Assembly: GCA_949987565.1 (NCBI GenBank)
Contig: OX465103.1
Span: 22,673,037-22,737,036, forward strand
Length of the DNA: 64,000 bases
Source of the DNA: Luidia sarsii
Lineage: Eukaryota > Echinodermata > Asteroidea > Paxillosida > Luidiidae
Direction of reading: 5' to 3'
The notes under the pieces were generated by a model. It saw nothing but the letters and a program-made list of their open reading frames with translations, was not told where the DNA came from and did no database searches. Every line of letters begins with the position of its first letter. Position 1 is the stretch's first letter. Shown one piece after another: positions 32,949 to 44,200 of the stretch. Made by a program: the position numbers and the translations under genes.

Positions 32949-33610
32949 CTTACGTGATCCCGGTCAAGTGTGCAGTGCTAATCCGCAAAAGGCCCAGGGA
33001 CGGCTGAGAATGGTCCGCTTAAGGCCTACGACGTCTGGCCACACCTCAAATGGCGCCGACGGACCTCTGGATCTCCACCAGCGTGTTTGTTGATTGTCGT
33101 TTTGAGGGAGTTGATCCATTAGCTCCAGGCACTTCACACCTGTCACAGGCCGTGTTTCCGACTGATTACCGATTACCGCAGTGCGCGTAGCAGGTGCGCC
33201 CTCTTGAGGCAACTTTAGGACCCGGAAGCGCCGTGTAAATCAATGAGAAAAAATGTTCTCCGTGGTTCCAGGCCTGGCGTCGATGGTCGCATATTTTACA
33301 ACAGGAAGCTGTACTTGTACTTGCATGCGCTCCCTCCACCGGTCGGACGAGGCAATGTTCAGATCCGGAAACGTTGTGGTAACCAATAAGAAACTTTTCT
33401 GCAAGGCGGGTTCGGCAGTGGTGAATGCATAGTTCATAAATGGAAACTATACATGTACATGTACTTACATTCCCTTGCCTCTGGAATCGACTTTGGGACC
33501 CGGAAGCGCCGTGTTGATCAATGTTAATCTTTTTCAGCCTGGTTCCAAGCTTGGCCCCGCCGACCACATAATTATTTCACAAACGGAAGCTGTTCGTCTA
33601 CTTACCGAAG
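32949..33610 (-). promoter_or_regulatory. Copine upstream region with a duplicated GACCCGGAAGCGCCGTGT block
   Basis: Two direct copies of about 125 bp (33197-33322 and 33476-33603) share GACCCGGAAGCGCCGTGT, TGGTTCCA and GGAAGCTGT. CCGGAAGC matches the ETS-family core. The position upstream of the copine start suggests a promoter; this is inference. No TATA box was seen. Confidence 0.4.
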
Positions 33611-35253
33611 CTTGCTCAACTTTTTGATAGCTAGGCTTTGGGTGCTTTTTCTCATTCGAATTAACAATAAGAATAGGAAGAGGGCTAAGATTCAGAACTC
33701 AATTCCATTGGGTATGTAAATGCGTTTCCCTCTTTTCTCATTTGACAGCATAATGCCGTTACGTTTTGAGAGTGTTTCTCGTCAAAACTCTTCACAAATA
33801 TGAAAAGGTCTAGATCAAAATGCCAGCTTTGAAACTTTGTAACTAAAAACTGACCCTAACTTACAGAGTTTAAAAGTGAAGCGAGTTGGTTAACATTAAT
33901 TATATGAGTTTTGTTCAAATTCTGAAAACGGTTAGACAGGCAACTCCCCACCCCCCCCCCCTCCCCCCGAAATCTCCCTGGCCATACTCAGGCTTCAATT
34001 TGTCAAAACAATCTCAGAACTCCCAAATTTTATACAAATACCCACACTCCCTCTGCTTCAAATGCAACATTTCTGTAAGACTAATAATCAATATCTTATA
34101 TCGTGATAAATTTGTCAAGAAATATTAACTTTTGATTTCATATGTTCAAAACTTACCAGCAATTAATTAAGCAGACTCACACAAAAAAGGGGAAACTCAC
34201 AGCATGCATTTCATCTTTTCAAATTTATTTTATACCGAATATAACTGCTAACAGGGTAAAAAAACATCTTACAGATATAAATGATTGCTTTCAGCAAAAT
34301 AACCTTTACAACCTTTATACATGATACAAACTTTCTCTATATATAATATAAAACAATTAAAACTAACTGTTGCGTTGGTTCAATTTTTTGGGGGGAAGCA
34401 ATTCCAATTTCATGCTAATACACATTTCAACAGAACGATTCGTTCTTCCCCATTAATTAAGTTGTCATGGTTACACAAGTTTTTCTTAATTATATTTGAT
34501 GGAGCTTTATAATAACATCCAATTTGCCATGGTTTGAAATGAAAATAAAACATTTGCAAATGGCAAAACTCATACATGGTGGTTTGACTATTAAATCACA
34601 CAAACATTTGAGTAATTATTTTGCTATATACGTCCTGTACTGTACACTTATTGCATGACCCTTTTGTATCAGTATTATTTATACAACGGTAGTCGTAACT
34701 GCATGGCGCCCACCACAAAGCACTGCACATGAAGTCTGGTACTGGTAGGGATTAGGGGATCTGGTAGGGGACCAGTTAAAATGAATGCGGCAGAGCACTG
34801 GTTTTGATTTAAAAAAAGGTTAATGCTGATATGGAAAAATAAACTCTCAGAAATGCCCATAATTTTTATTACATTCGACACATTACTTCAGATTACTCCT
34901 GCAACCTTGACAGCTGAACTTGGTGAAGTAAAAATATGCAAACGAGTACAAATTAAACATTCAGCAACGTCTCCAAGCATTCACATACATTGAGACTGCG
35001 GAAATCATCTTCCTCTGATGCCAATATTCCTCCTCCTACCATTACCTGATTTATAACTGTCAGTAAAAAATATCTTGCAAGACTTTGATTGTCCTATCAG
35101 TAAGATTCCTTTTTTTTTTTTTTTATAAGATATGCAATTCGTATAAACATTTTAGATATTTCATAATAGCACAAAGAAGAATCGGCATTGAGAACCCAGG
35201 GAAGCACGTCTGGTTTTTGTGAGTCCTGAGTGGAGGTCCGAGCCCGAGAGCGT
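33611..35253. other. AT-rich intergenic spacer with a candidate polyadenylation signal
   Basis: No supported gene; frames are short and AT-driven. On the minus strand an AATAAA lies at 34865-34870, about 385 bp after the stop of the predicted gene at 35254, and could end that transcript. Confidence 0.45.
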
Positions 35254-36116
35254 CTACCTGGTGTAGCTATTGGCGACGGAGAAAGGGTAGGCACCGCAGG
35301 GCACCGTGACCTCGCCGCCCCGGATCTGGATCTTGGTCTCGCGGCGCTGCCGGTTGACGTTGGGGCGGGTCCGACCGGCCAGGAAGGCCGCCCGGCCCGT
35401 CTTGTGCACGCCCTGGATCGGGTCCGGCCCGCTGAGCGTGACCAGCGCCCCCAGCCGGTTACTGACGAACGTCCCGCTCCGCTGGATCAGCTCGGGCGAG
35501 GGGGGGCAACCGACAGCCGAGGGCGCCCTGTGGCAGGGGAGGAGGGGGCCCGAGGCGGGCCGGCTTCTGCGGGCCCCCTCCTCGCCCTCCTCCGGATCCT
35601 CCTCATCGCCGGGGACCCTGGGCGTGACCACGCTGTCCCGCCGGCAGCTGCAGTCGGCCGCCATCTTGTCGCCCTCCAGGCGCACGCCAGGCACGCCGCT
35701 TCGGCAGTGGGTACAAGTCCGGCCCCAGGCCCCGTCCAGCTTCAGGGTTGCTGTTTTCCACCCAGCCGCGTATTAAGAACAACGCGGACACAGGAGCAAG
35801 GGACAGAGTGTTGAGGTGAGAGTGGATGAGGTAAGGCAGAGGAGGAGGGAAGAAGAAGAGGAGGTCATCCAATGAGGAGGAGGAAGAGGAGGAGGAGGAG
35901 GTGAAGAGGGAGGAGGATGAGGAGGAGGGGAGGAGGAAGAGGAAGAAGAGGAGGAAGAGGAGGAGGGGAGGAGGAGGAGGAGGAGGGGAGGAGGAAGAGG
36001 AAGAAGAGGAGGAAGAGAAGGAGGGGAGGAGGAGGAGGATGAGGAGGGGGAGGAGGAGGAGGAGGGGGAGGAGGAGGAGGAGGAAGAGGAGGAGGAGAAA
36101 GAGGAGGAGAAGGAGA

Positions 36117-36147
<31 letters not shown>

Positions 36148-38624
36148 GGAGAAAGAGGAGGAGAAGGAGGAGGAAGAGGAGGAGGAAGAGGAGGGGGAAT
36201 TCGACGGGGTAAATTGGATGCAAAAGATGAGGCGGATGATGTGCAAACGACACGTGGACACGGATGAGTCGGAAGATGCAGATTATTAAATGAGGAAGGC
36301 CAAGGGTTAGCCCGGTTAGACAGAGAGAAGAGAAGAGGAAGGATTAGAAACAGACAAACAAAGGACAGATGAAAAGGGGGAGGGAGGGAGGGAGGGAGGG
36401 AGGAAGGAACAAAAGAGATGTTGGTGAGTGCACCTTGTATACATCGAATGTGAGTTGGGTTATCATGCTAGTGGGATATATGCATTCGTAATGGGTGAAC
36501 GGGAGCATGGTAAGGCGTGTGATTGGTTGACTGAGAGCATGCCACCAACATCTGACATGGGCTCTATTTCGCAAAAGGCTATAGAGTGTAGCGACGCAGC
36601 CACTGTAACTACGACCTCACACTGCCTAGCAATTGAGAAGGCAATGAGCCACAAAATCCCGTCACCAGGGTTTAATAGAAGTTAAGGTTTTGTCAATAAG
36701 GCAAGATTATCAAAAGATTCTAGACAAATAAATTCTATTCCGAATTGGAAAATCAAGTATGATAACTACAGATTGTCTTCCTGTTAAAGAAGTTTCTATT
36801 TAAAAAAAAATTAAAAGATGTGCCAAAATTTGTACAGGTACTTCCGTTATATCTGTATATGCACACTCGCACGTGATGATAATTTCGATTGCTTTCCTTT
36901 ACATTCTAAACACTTTAGACTCTAGAAAAAATAGTGTTGGCAAAAACTGCAGGCAATTGTACATTGATGATACATGTACTTTGTGGAGCATGGAATTCTA
37001 GCAGCTGCATTTCTTTCAACCAGAAAAAAATTGGATTTCATGTGTTGTTGTTTTTTATCTCACTGGGCATTTTCATGATTGATGCTTGCACACTATCCAG
37101 CTGTGAATGTTTTAACATTAACAGGACAAATTTATGCAAGCTCAAATGAAGGACTGATCCATTTGCGATCCTAGAATGACCTTTCTCAAAAAGCTTCGGA
37201 AAGCTTCGTAAAAAGACCAGGCTTACAATTTTTCTACATTTGGTCAAATTCTAAACTTCTAAGCATTTTAGAAAAATTTCCTATCGCCTCATTCTAAAAT
37301 TAATTTAAAAAAATATTTTTATTTCATTTTGTTAAGATTCAGCGCTCCTCAACATCCTTACTCCCCCCCCCCACTCAAAAAAGGAATAAACACTTTGCAG
37401 CATTTGAACCCATGACTCTTGCTTTCTAGTGCAAATGGCCAACCATCGAGCCAGTCAAGGTGGATTCAAATCTGTCGAGTGATCAATCATACAATAACTA
37501 CGGTAGTCTCACGGGCGAGCGAATCAAATTGATTTGGGACGCGTGAAAAAAAAAAGTGGGGGAGGGGAGAAATTGGGAAGAAAACGGATAACTCTGACGT
37601 ACAATTTGCGTCATGCCGGCTATCTCGCTGCGTATTGTCTTCATATGGTGATTTAGCTTGCGTAAGCGAAGGCGATGCTGCAGTAGAAAACAAACAGATG
37701 GGAGACGGTGGTGGGCCAAGGTTAGACACGGGAGAAACGACGACAGTGGATGTTAGTAAGAGCACAAAACCTCCCTCCCCAAAAAACAAATGAACACCTT
37801 GAGAAGGAGGGGGTGATGAGAGGGACCGATGAAAGGGGGCTGTTATCTCTCCTCCTGGTTAAGTGGAATTAGAGACGGGAAGGAAACGACGGTTAGAGAT
37901 GATGCCGAAAGAAGTTACTGGTGTGAGTGAAACATCATGGCACATGTTAAAAGCACGAGACAAGGGAGAGGAATCAGACCGGCGCTACGGTCACGTTCAG
38001 ATGATACGAAGGAAGCAGGGGACCTCAGGGTTCTGGTCCACAGCTTGCTGTTATTTCATTTAGTGTGTTAACACCAGTCATTGCTCTGGGTAGGGGAAAG
38101 GGGGTGTTAGTGTGTCTTGGGTGAAAATCTGGAAAAGAAAACTCATCAAGGAGTTGAAAGGGAAACACGTCAGCTAGAACAAAGACAGACCTTTACTCCA
38201 AAAGAAGAAAGTGAAAATCCCCATTGAGTGGGTTTCTTTAGAGCCCCAAAATGAATGAAAAAGCCAGACTGCTTCGCCACATCAAAGTTTCCAACTCATT
38301 TTCACACGACTTTTTTCCAAATGTGACGCGAAAGAACGATTCTGATGACTGGTCCCGCTGCCTTTCTTCCAAGTGATGTATAAAATGGTGCATAAAAAGT
38401 ATACAGAACCATGGCTACAACAAATGAGATCACATTGCCGACTGACAGTAAGATCTCCCAACTTTCATAACACACTCGGGGGCATGAGAGATGGTTGGGA
38501 GAACTTGACCGCACTCCACGGGCCACAACAGAGCACGCACAACAGACCCCCCCCCCCCACCACCCACGGACTTGCACTTCGCATTTTTACCTGAACAGTA
38601 CCCATCGAGCCTGACGAGGGACAT
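35254..38624 (-). CDS. Unrecognised predicted protein, 3 exons, 201 aa
   Basis: Exons: 38624-38591, 37677-37603, 35750-35254. Donors are GTAAAA and GTACGT, acceptors CTGCAG and AACAG. Phases (1, 1) are mutually compatible, giving an uninterrupted 201-codon reading from ATG at 38624 to TAG. It begins MSLVRLDGYCSASPSLTQAK. The middle has a THCRSG / DCSCRR cysteine cluster and an acidic DEEDPEEGEE stretch. The C-terminal half (LIQRSGTFVSNRLGALVTLS; RPNVNRQRRETKIQIRGG; EVTVPCGAYPFSVANSYTR) looks ordered and conserved-type. No signal peptide or membrane segment is seen. I do not recognise a family. The last exon is GC-rich like the neighbouring true exons. The first two exons rest on splice signals and phase only. 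The exons could alternatively be a distal alternative 3' end of the TTLL gene 1.8 kb upstream. Confidence 0.55.
35822..36215. repeat. (GGA)n polypurine tract with GGGA tail
   Basis: A/G-only on the plus strand (GAGGAGGAGGAAGAGGAGGA type). A shorter (GGGA)n run follows at about 36378-36406. It lies about 70 bp upstream of the acceptor of the last exon of the predicted gene, pyrimidine-rich in gene sense. The Ser/Leu/Pro frames are artefacts. Confidence 0.95.
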
Positions 38625-40387
38625 GTCATTAATGAAAACAGAAAAGAAAACAGAGAGTTTGTTTTTGGGTTTGTTACAAAAAAAAGAGGATGCAAACCAA
38701 TGCAAACAATGATGTGAGGGATGACTCGTTAAAACAGCACACATCTGTTTGGCTCCCATGCAACATCGACATTCAGAAACTTTGCTAACCTGCTCGCAAT
38801 TCAAAAAAAACTCCCTTGGTCAAGACGTCCGGACTTGTGTCTCAATAATATACAAATTCAGTTTAAACAAATCTTAACAAGTTAACAGTAACAAAATGAA
38901 AGGAAATCATTCCATGAGCTGTAAAAAAAAAAAAAAAAAAAAGCTAGGGGTCAGGGATTCATAGGCAGCTCCCTTCACATCTTCAGAGTCAAATCTTCAA
39001 AGGTCATTCACAAAATACTGAAACTGAAGCTTGACCTGATGTTCCTGATACACCCTGAACGATGATTTCAACGATCTCCAAAGATTGTCCCTGATGAACG
39101 GCATACACATGTCCCACAACCCCCGTTTCCCTGGAATACAATTCCAGACACACACATTGCTCACATCAAGTTCTTTCATGGGTATACATAGTACAGATTT
39201 GCGTCAGCAAGAATGTAACTCAAAAGAGAGTTTGGCAATTTGGCATCTCCTGATGTGCAGTTAGCACTGCATGCCAAGTGCTTTGCCTGATTGCCTTGTA
39301 GTTTGCGTCAGTAAGAATGTAACTCAAAAGAGTTTGCCAATTTGGCATCTCCTGATGTGCAGTTAGCACTGCATGCCAAGTGCTTTGCCTGATTGCCTTG
39401 TAGTTTGCGTCAGTGAGAATGTAATTCAAACAGGGTTTGCCCTAAACCAGACTCATAGTCAGCACTGCGTGCTCAGTGCTTTGCCCGATTGCCTTAATAC
39501 TAGAGAAGACGAACCCAAACACACAGGCCCCCCACTTCACCTGCCTCATATTTCATACAGGCAGTACTGGGTAAGCTACTGCCCATACCGTCCTAACAGT
39601 ACATCAGGAGGGGCAAAGCCTCACTGAACACTTAAGCTCTTGACACTCCGTTCCGAGAGTGAACTAAAAAAAAAAGAGATTGCCATGTGATGGACAGATT
39701 GCGCAGTTTTGCTCTTTGAGTAGTGATATATAAAGGAGCAGGAACTCTCAGGATTCCATGCTCATGCATCGTTTCCTCACTTTTGGCAGGATTGCTTGCA
39801 TTATTGAATTTCAGTTAGATAATAAAAAAGAAAGTACAACTACATTACAAAGAAAATCGTGAGAACTGAAGCCAGACAGTTTCTTCTTTCCAGTGATGAG
39901 GTCGATATATCATAAGTACGTTCTCTGATCGGTGAATCAGAGACTTCAATTTGGAGCTGCTCAGTATTTGTCATAATGGCCACACTCCAGCAGCGCATTA
40001 CGGCAGGGGGAGGGGGGGGGGTGTATATGGGTTTTTTTACAATTCATGCTTTCAATGGGCAATGTAATTCGCAATGCTCTGTATTAAGGCAGCTTCAATC
40101 CATGCCATGGGCAATCCGCTTCTTTCTCTGGAAGGAACTTGGAAAAAGGTTGTTCCATCGCTAATGCAGAACTTTGGTCTCGGGCTGAGACAAGTTAGGC
40201 CAGTATTGCACGCCGAGCAAACCCAGACCGAATGAAATGCTCTCTTGAATCTGTGCAGGCAGCAGAGCCAAATTCAAGAGAGCAATATTGAGCAGCATGC
40301 ACTTTAAGTAATGCTTGGAGAGAGAAGAGAGAGAGAGGCAGCTTGAATCTGCCGGAATTTAGTTGGTTTTTTTTTTGCGTAGTTGTG
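38625..40387. other. Spacer between TTLL stop and the predicted gene
   Basis: Probably the TTLL 3' UTR plus the upstream region of the next gene. It holds the 112-bp tandem repeat at 39192-39440 and SINE-like fragments (39430-39640). A 60-codon frame at 38997-39179 on the minus strand has no recognisable similarity. Confidence 0.45.
39192..39440. repeat. 112-bp tandem repeat, two full units
   Basis: Units run from TTTGCGTCAGCAAGAATGTA to CTGATTGCCTTGTAG and repeat with a small deletion; a third partial unit leads into SINE-like sequence (GCTCAGTGCTTTGCCCGATT). Confidence 0.8.
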
Positions 40388-41251
40388 TCAGACGCTGGCA
40401 TAGACTGAGACGCCGTTGGGCCCGACCACATAGTGGTTGTCGGCCCGGACGGGGGTGTGGTGCTGCAGCCTGAGCTTGGCGTTGGACAGAAGCTGGCCGT
40501 GCTTGACCAGCGGGTTCTTGGGCCGCCTGGGCATGCTGCCCAGGCGGTAGGAGCCGATGTTAGGGATCTCTGTGGCCTTAGGGGTTTGAGCGGCGCCGGC
40601 AGCGGCAGCAGCAGCGGAACTAGTGACGGCAGCACCGCCGGGAAGCTGGTTAGCTTTGCTGGAGGCCAGGCTGGCCTTGTGGCTGTATATGGTGTAGGCC
40701 TTGAGTGACTTGGAGGGCTGCTGCAGGCCGGACCAGGTCTCCGGGGCGGCTACGCCCTCCACCCCGGACCCCTTGACAGTCACGGCCCGCAGCCTCAGCT
40801 CCTCCCGGCCGGCCTCCCCGCTCTCCTGGCCCGACGGACCGTCCTCGGCGGTCCGGGCGGTGCGGTGCCGGCGGCTCTTGCGGGCCCGGCGGGTCCGACG
40901 CCGGACCAAGTCTAGGTCGTCCTTGCTCATACCTGCCAGCTTGAGCCCCATCTCCTCTAGGCTGCCGGCGCCGGCCCTGGCCGGCTCCGGATCCGACTCC
41001 GCCGGTCCCGACTCCACGGCTGCGCCGGCGGCTCCTCCTCTGCCCTGACCCGAGCGGCGCTGGCCGACCAGGGTCACCGTCCCCGCCGCCGTCGTGGTGG
41101 CCGTCGTCTTGCGCAGCACCACCTCCGCCTGGCGCGGGCTGAGGATGTTGGGCTGGCTCTTCTGGCGGTGCATCTTCAGGCCGGGGTTGCGCAGGCTGGA
41201 GCCTTCCACGGCCAGCTGGGCGCCCACGTACGGCGGAACGGTCACCTGGTG
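40388..41251 (-). CDS. TTLL3: TTLL gene exon 14: 287-codon C-terminal tail
   Basis: Begins (HQ)[18 protein letters not shown], matching the PQYVG...LLVEG strand that follows the catalytic core in TTLL3, and then becomes disordered: basic [14 protein letters not shown], alanine runs, and a final [19 protein letters not shown]. Two acceptors six bases apart (ACAG and CCAG) would include or skip HQ. Base composition is strongly GC. Confidence 0.88.
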   Translation of the reverse strand, partial: HQVTVPPYVGAQLAVEGSSLRNPGLKMHRQKSQPNILSPRQAEVVLRKTTATTTAAGTVTLVGQRRSGQGRGGAAGAAVESGPAESDPEPARAGAGSLEEMGLKLAGMSKDDLDLVRRRTRRARKSRRHRTARTAEDGPSGQESGEAGREELRLRAVTVKGSGVEGVAAPETWSGLQQPSKSLKAYTIYSHKASLASSKANQLPGGAAVTSSAAAAAAGAAQTPKATEIPNIGSYRLGSMPRRPKNPLVKHGQLLSNAKLRLQHHTPVRADNHYVVGPNGVSVYASV

Positions 41252-44200
41252 CTGTATGTGCCAATCAAGTCCAACGCAGAACTCGCGTTTAGTCAAACCT
41301 ACCTATCATCAGCCTTTTTCACAGAGTCAAACATATTATAATGGCTAAAAAAATAAAAAGTCTGGGAACTTGCGAACCATTTCGACCATTGACTGGCGCC
41401 CCAACCCCAGGAAAGACTAGCTGACTGTTTGGAAAGGCCACCATCTCTAAGTGCTGGATAGCTCAGATGGGAAGAGTGCTGGTACACAAAACCAGAGGCC
41501 TCGGGTTCAAATCCCGGTCCAGTCATTGTCAATTTCTCAATTTGCTCAAAAGACAGCTTTTCCTTTGTTCGTTTGACTTCATTTTGAAAAATTGGCAAAG
41601 AAAATGTGGACTCGGGCGGGATTCGAACCTGTGGTGCCTGCTTTCTAGTGGAGACACTGAGCTGGTAAAGGTCATCAGGTCATGGATTCCAATCTGTATA
41701 GTGGCAGGCACCACGTGGCATCCTAGATAACCTTTCATTCTCCCCCCCCCCCCCCCCCCCCGCCCGCCATACCCGGTCGGCTTTTCCCCTCACCTGCTTG
41801 AAGGCTAACTCAAATTTGCCGGTGTCGCAGTTCTTGTCGTGCCGGCGGTCCAGCACGACCTTCATGGTGTCCTCAATGACGTCGTGGCACAGCTGCTCCG
41901 TGATCTCCGTGGTGGCACCCATGGCCGGCGAGGAGTTGATCTCTATCAGCCAGGGGTTGAAGTCTTCCGTCAGCATGAAGTCCGCTCCGTACAGCTCAAA
42001 GGAGTTCTGCAGGGGCGGCAGGAGTGGATTTTAAGTTTTTAATAATAATGATATAATAAAAGGATATTTATAAAGCGCCCAAATTGCCCAAAAGGCCTCA
42101 AAGCCCTGAATACAAAGATAAAAACCAAAACAAGTTACAAAATTACAAAATTACTAAATGCAAGGTATTAACAATTATTTGGTTAAAAAGGCTTTTTGTA
42201 AAATATCTGGACCTCCTAAACAGATTAAAAGAAATTATATTCAATGTCTTTTTTTATTAATTAAAAATAATATTGCAGGCTATCACATAAAATCATGACC
42301 AGCTACTGAAAAATTCAATTAATAAATTAATTAATTAAATTCAATAAGAGAAGGTGGATCTGTCACTAAGCAAATTATCTGTGACTTCAGAAGTCATTTG
42401 CCAAAAGTTTACAAGGAGCCACTGACAAACGGCTTGCCAGCCGGAAATGCAATTTGCTTGAGCCGCTGTGACCAGCTCATCGTAGGGAAAGAGTTCAGAC
42501 GGATCCTGTAACTGTAACTTTCAATTGCAAAATTTTCATGAAAAAAAAAACCGGGTGATGATGTACACACAGTTTCACAGAATCAAAGCCAAACAGAAAC
42601 AGCCGAACCAATTCTTGGTTATGACCACCACCCAAAAAAAAATGCATCCCCGGTAAATATACGTCTGTGTGAAGACCCTGATGTCGGGCTGGTGGAGCAA
42701 AGAGTGCCACCTCCCTCCCCTCTATCGCAACTGACTGACTGACTGACTGACTGACTGACTGACTGGCTGACTGACTGACTGACTGGCTGACTGACTGACT
42801 GACTGACTGACTGACTGACTGACTGACTGACTGACTGACTGGATGACTGACTGACTGACTGAATGGATGACTGACTGACTGACTGACTGACTGACTGGCT
42901 GACTGACTGACTGACTGACTGGATGACTGGCTGACTGACTGGCTGACTGACTGACTGACAGACCGGCTCACTGACTGACCTTCCTCATCTCAACAATGTC
43001 CTGGGTACACTGCAGGGCTGCAATGACGGCCTTCTTCATGCCCGGGTAGATGCTGTCCCGCCAGACGTTCCCGCAGCCCCTGTTCCGCAGGTACTGCTGG
43101 AACTCCCCGCTGGTCCACATGTTCTCGTCCGGAAGCATGGAGGAGCGCAGGGCCGAGTTCTCAAAGTTCTTCTGCACTGAGAAGTTGGAGAGATGTATAG
43201 CTCTGCAAGGACGCAAAACAGAAAAAAGGATCCACTTTCAGAATACTGTTCCGTAGATAACACAAGTTTTCTTAAAGGGCTGGATAGCTCTGCTGGTAAA
43301 AGTGCCGGTACATTAAGGTCCCAGTATCTTTTTTAATGATTAAGATGATGACTGAATGGACGCAAAAGATGTGACTTGGATTCGAGAGATGTGACACAGA
43401 CCCAGACTCGAGAGAATTGACTCAGACTTGAGATGTGACTTGGACTTGAGATGTGACTTGGACTTGAGATGTGACTTGAACTTGAGATGTGACTTGGACT
43501 TGAGATGTGACTTGGACTTGAGATGTGACTTGGACTTGAGATGTGACTTGGACTTGAGATGTGACTTGGACTTGAGATGTGACTTGGACTTGAGATGTGA
43601 CTTGGACTTGAGATGTGACTTGGACTTGAGAGATGTGATTCAGACATGGACTCAGTATGTTGTGACTCGAACACAGGCCTGGTATTTTGCAGCATTCAGG
43701 CAATAACTGGGCGACTCACGACTCGAGGTTGTCCAGGGAGAAGGGCTGGGTGCAGAAGCGCAGGTAGCTGTCCTGATACCACCAGATGGTGAGCGGGTTC
43801 CAGTCGGTCACCAGGAACCACTGGCGGATGTCAAACTTGGTGTTGTAGATGAGCAGGGGCCGCTCTATGTACTTCTGCACCACCCACTTGCCCTCCTTGA
43901 CAATGGTGGGATTGCCCACCAGCTTCAGAATGTCCTCCAGACGATTCATGCAGATGATTCCTATAGAGAGAGAGTGGGAGGGAGGGGATACCAAAATGTA
44001 AGGTGACCGGAAGAGACTGGAAGGTTTTCACAGTGGAAAGATACCGACGTGTACGATCTCTGTTGAGATTACCAAGCGCAGCTCTGCGAAGAGGCAACGA
44101 CCAAACCATTTTGGCAAAAGACTTGATGAGCAGAACGCATGCAGCTACATGTACCCTTCTTGCTTGGAACCCGGCAGTCTCCTGAAAAACAGGTGCCGCA

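Noticed and set aside
35603..36261. Ser/Leu/Pro-rich frames of 160-216 codons
   Set aside because: Translation of a (GGA)n tract in the wrong frames; overlaps the last exon of the predicted gene only by chance.
38997..39179. 60-codon minus-strand frame (KSSFRVYQEHQVKLQFQYF)
   Set aside because: No splice sites or similarity that tie it to the TTLL or the predicted gene; probably 3' UTR sequence.
42495..42971. 158-codon frame of SQSV repeats
   Set aside because: Translation of the (GACT)n array; no start or function is credible.
43333..43706. Frames with SQVQVT or LDLRCD repeats
   Set aside because: Minisatellite translations in TTLL intron 11.
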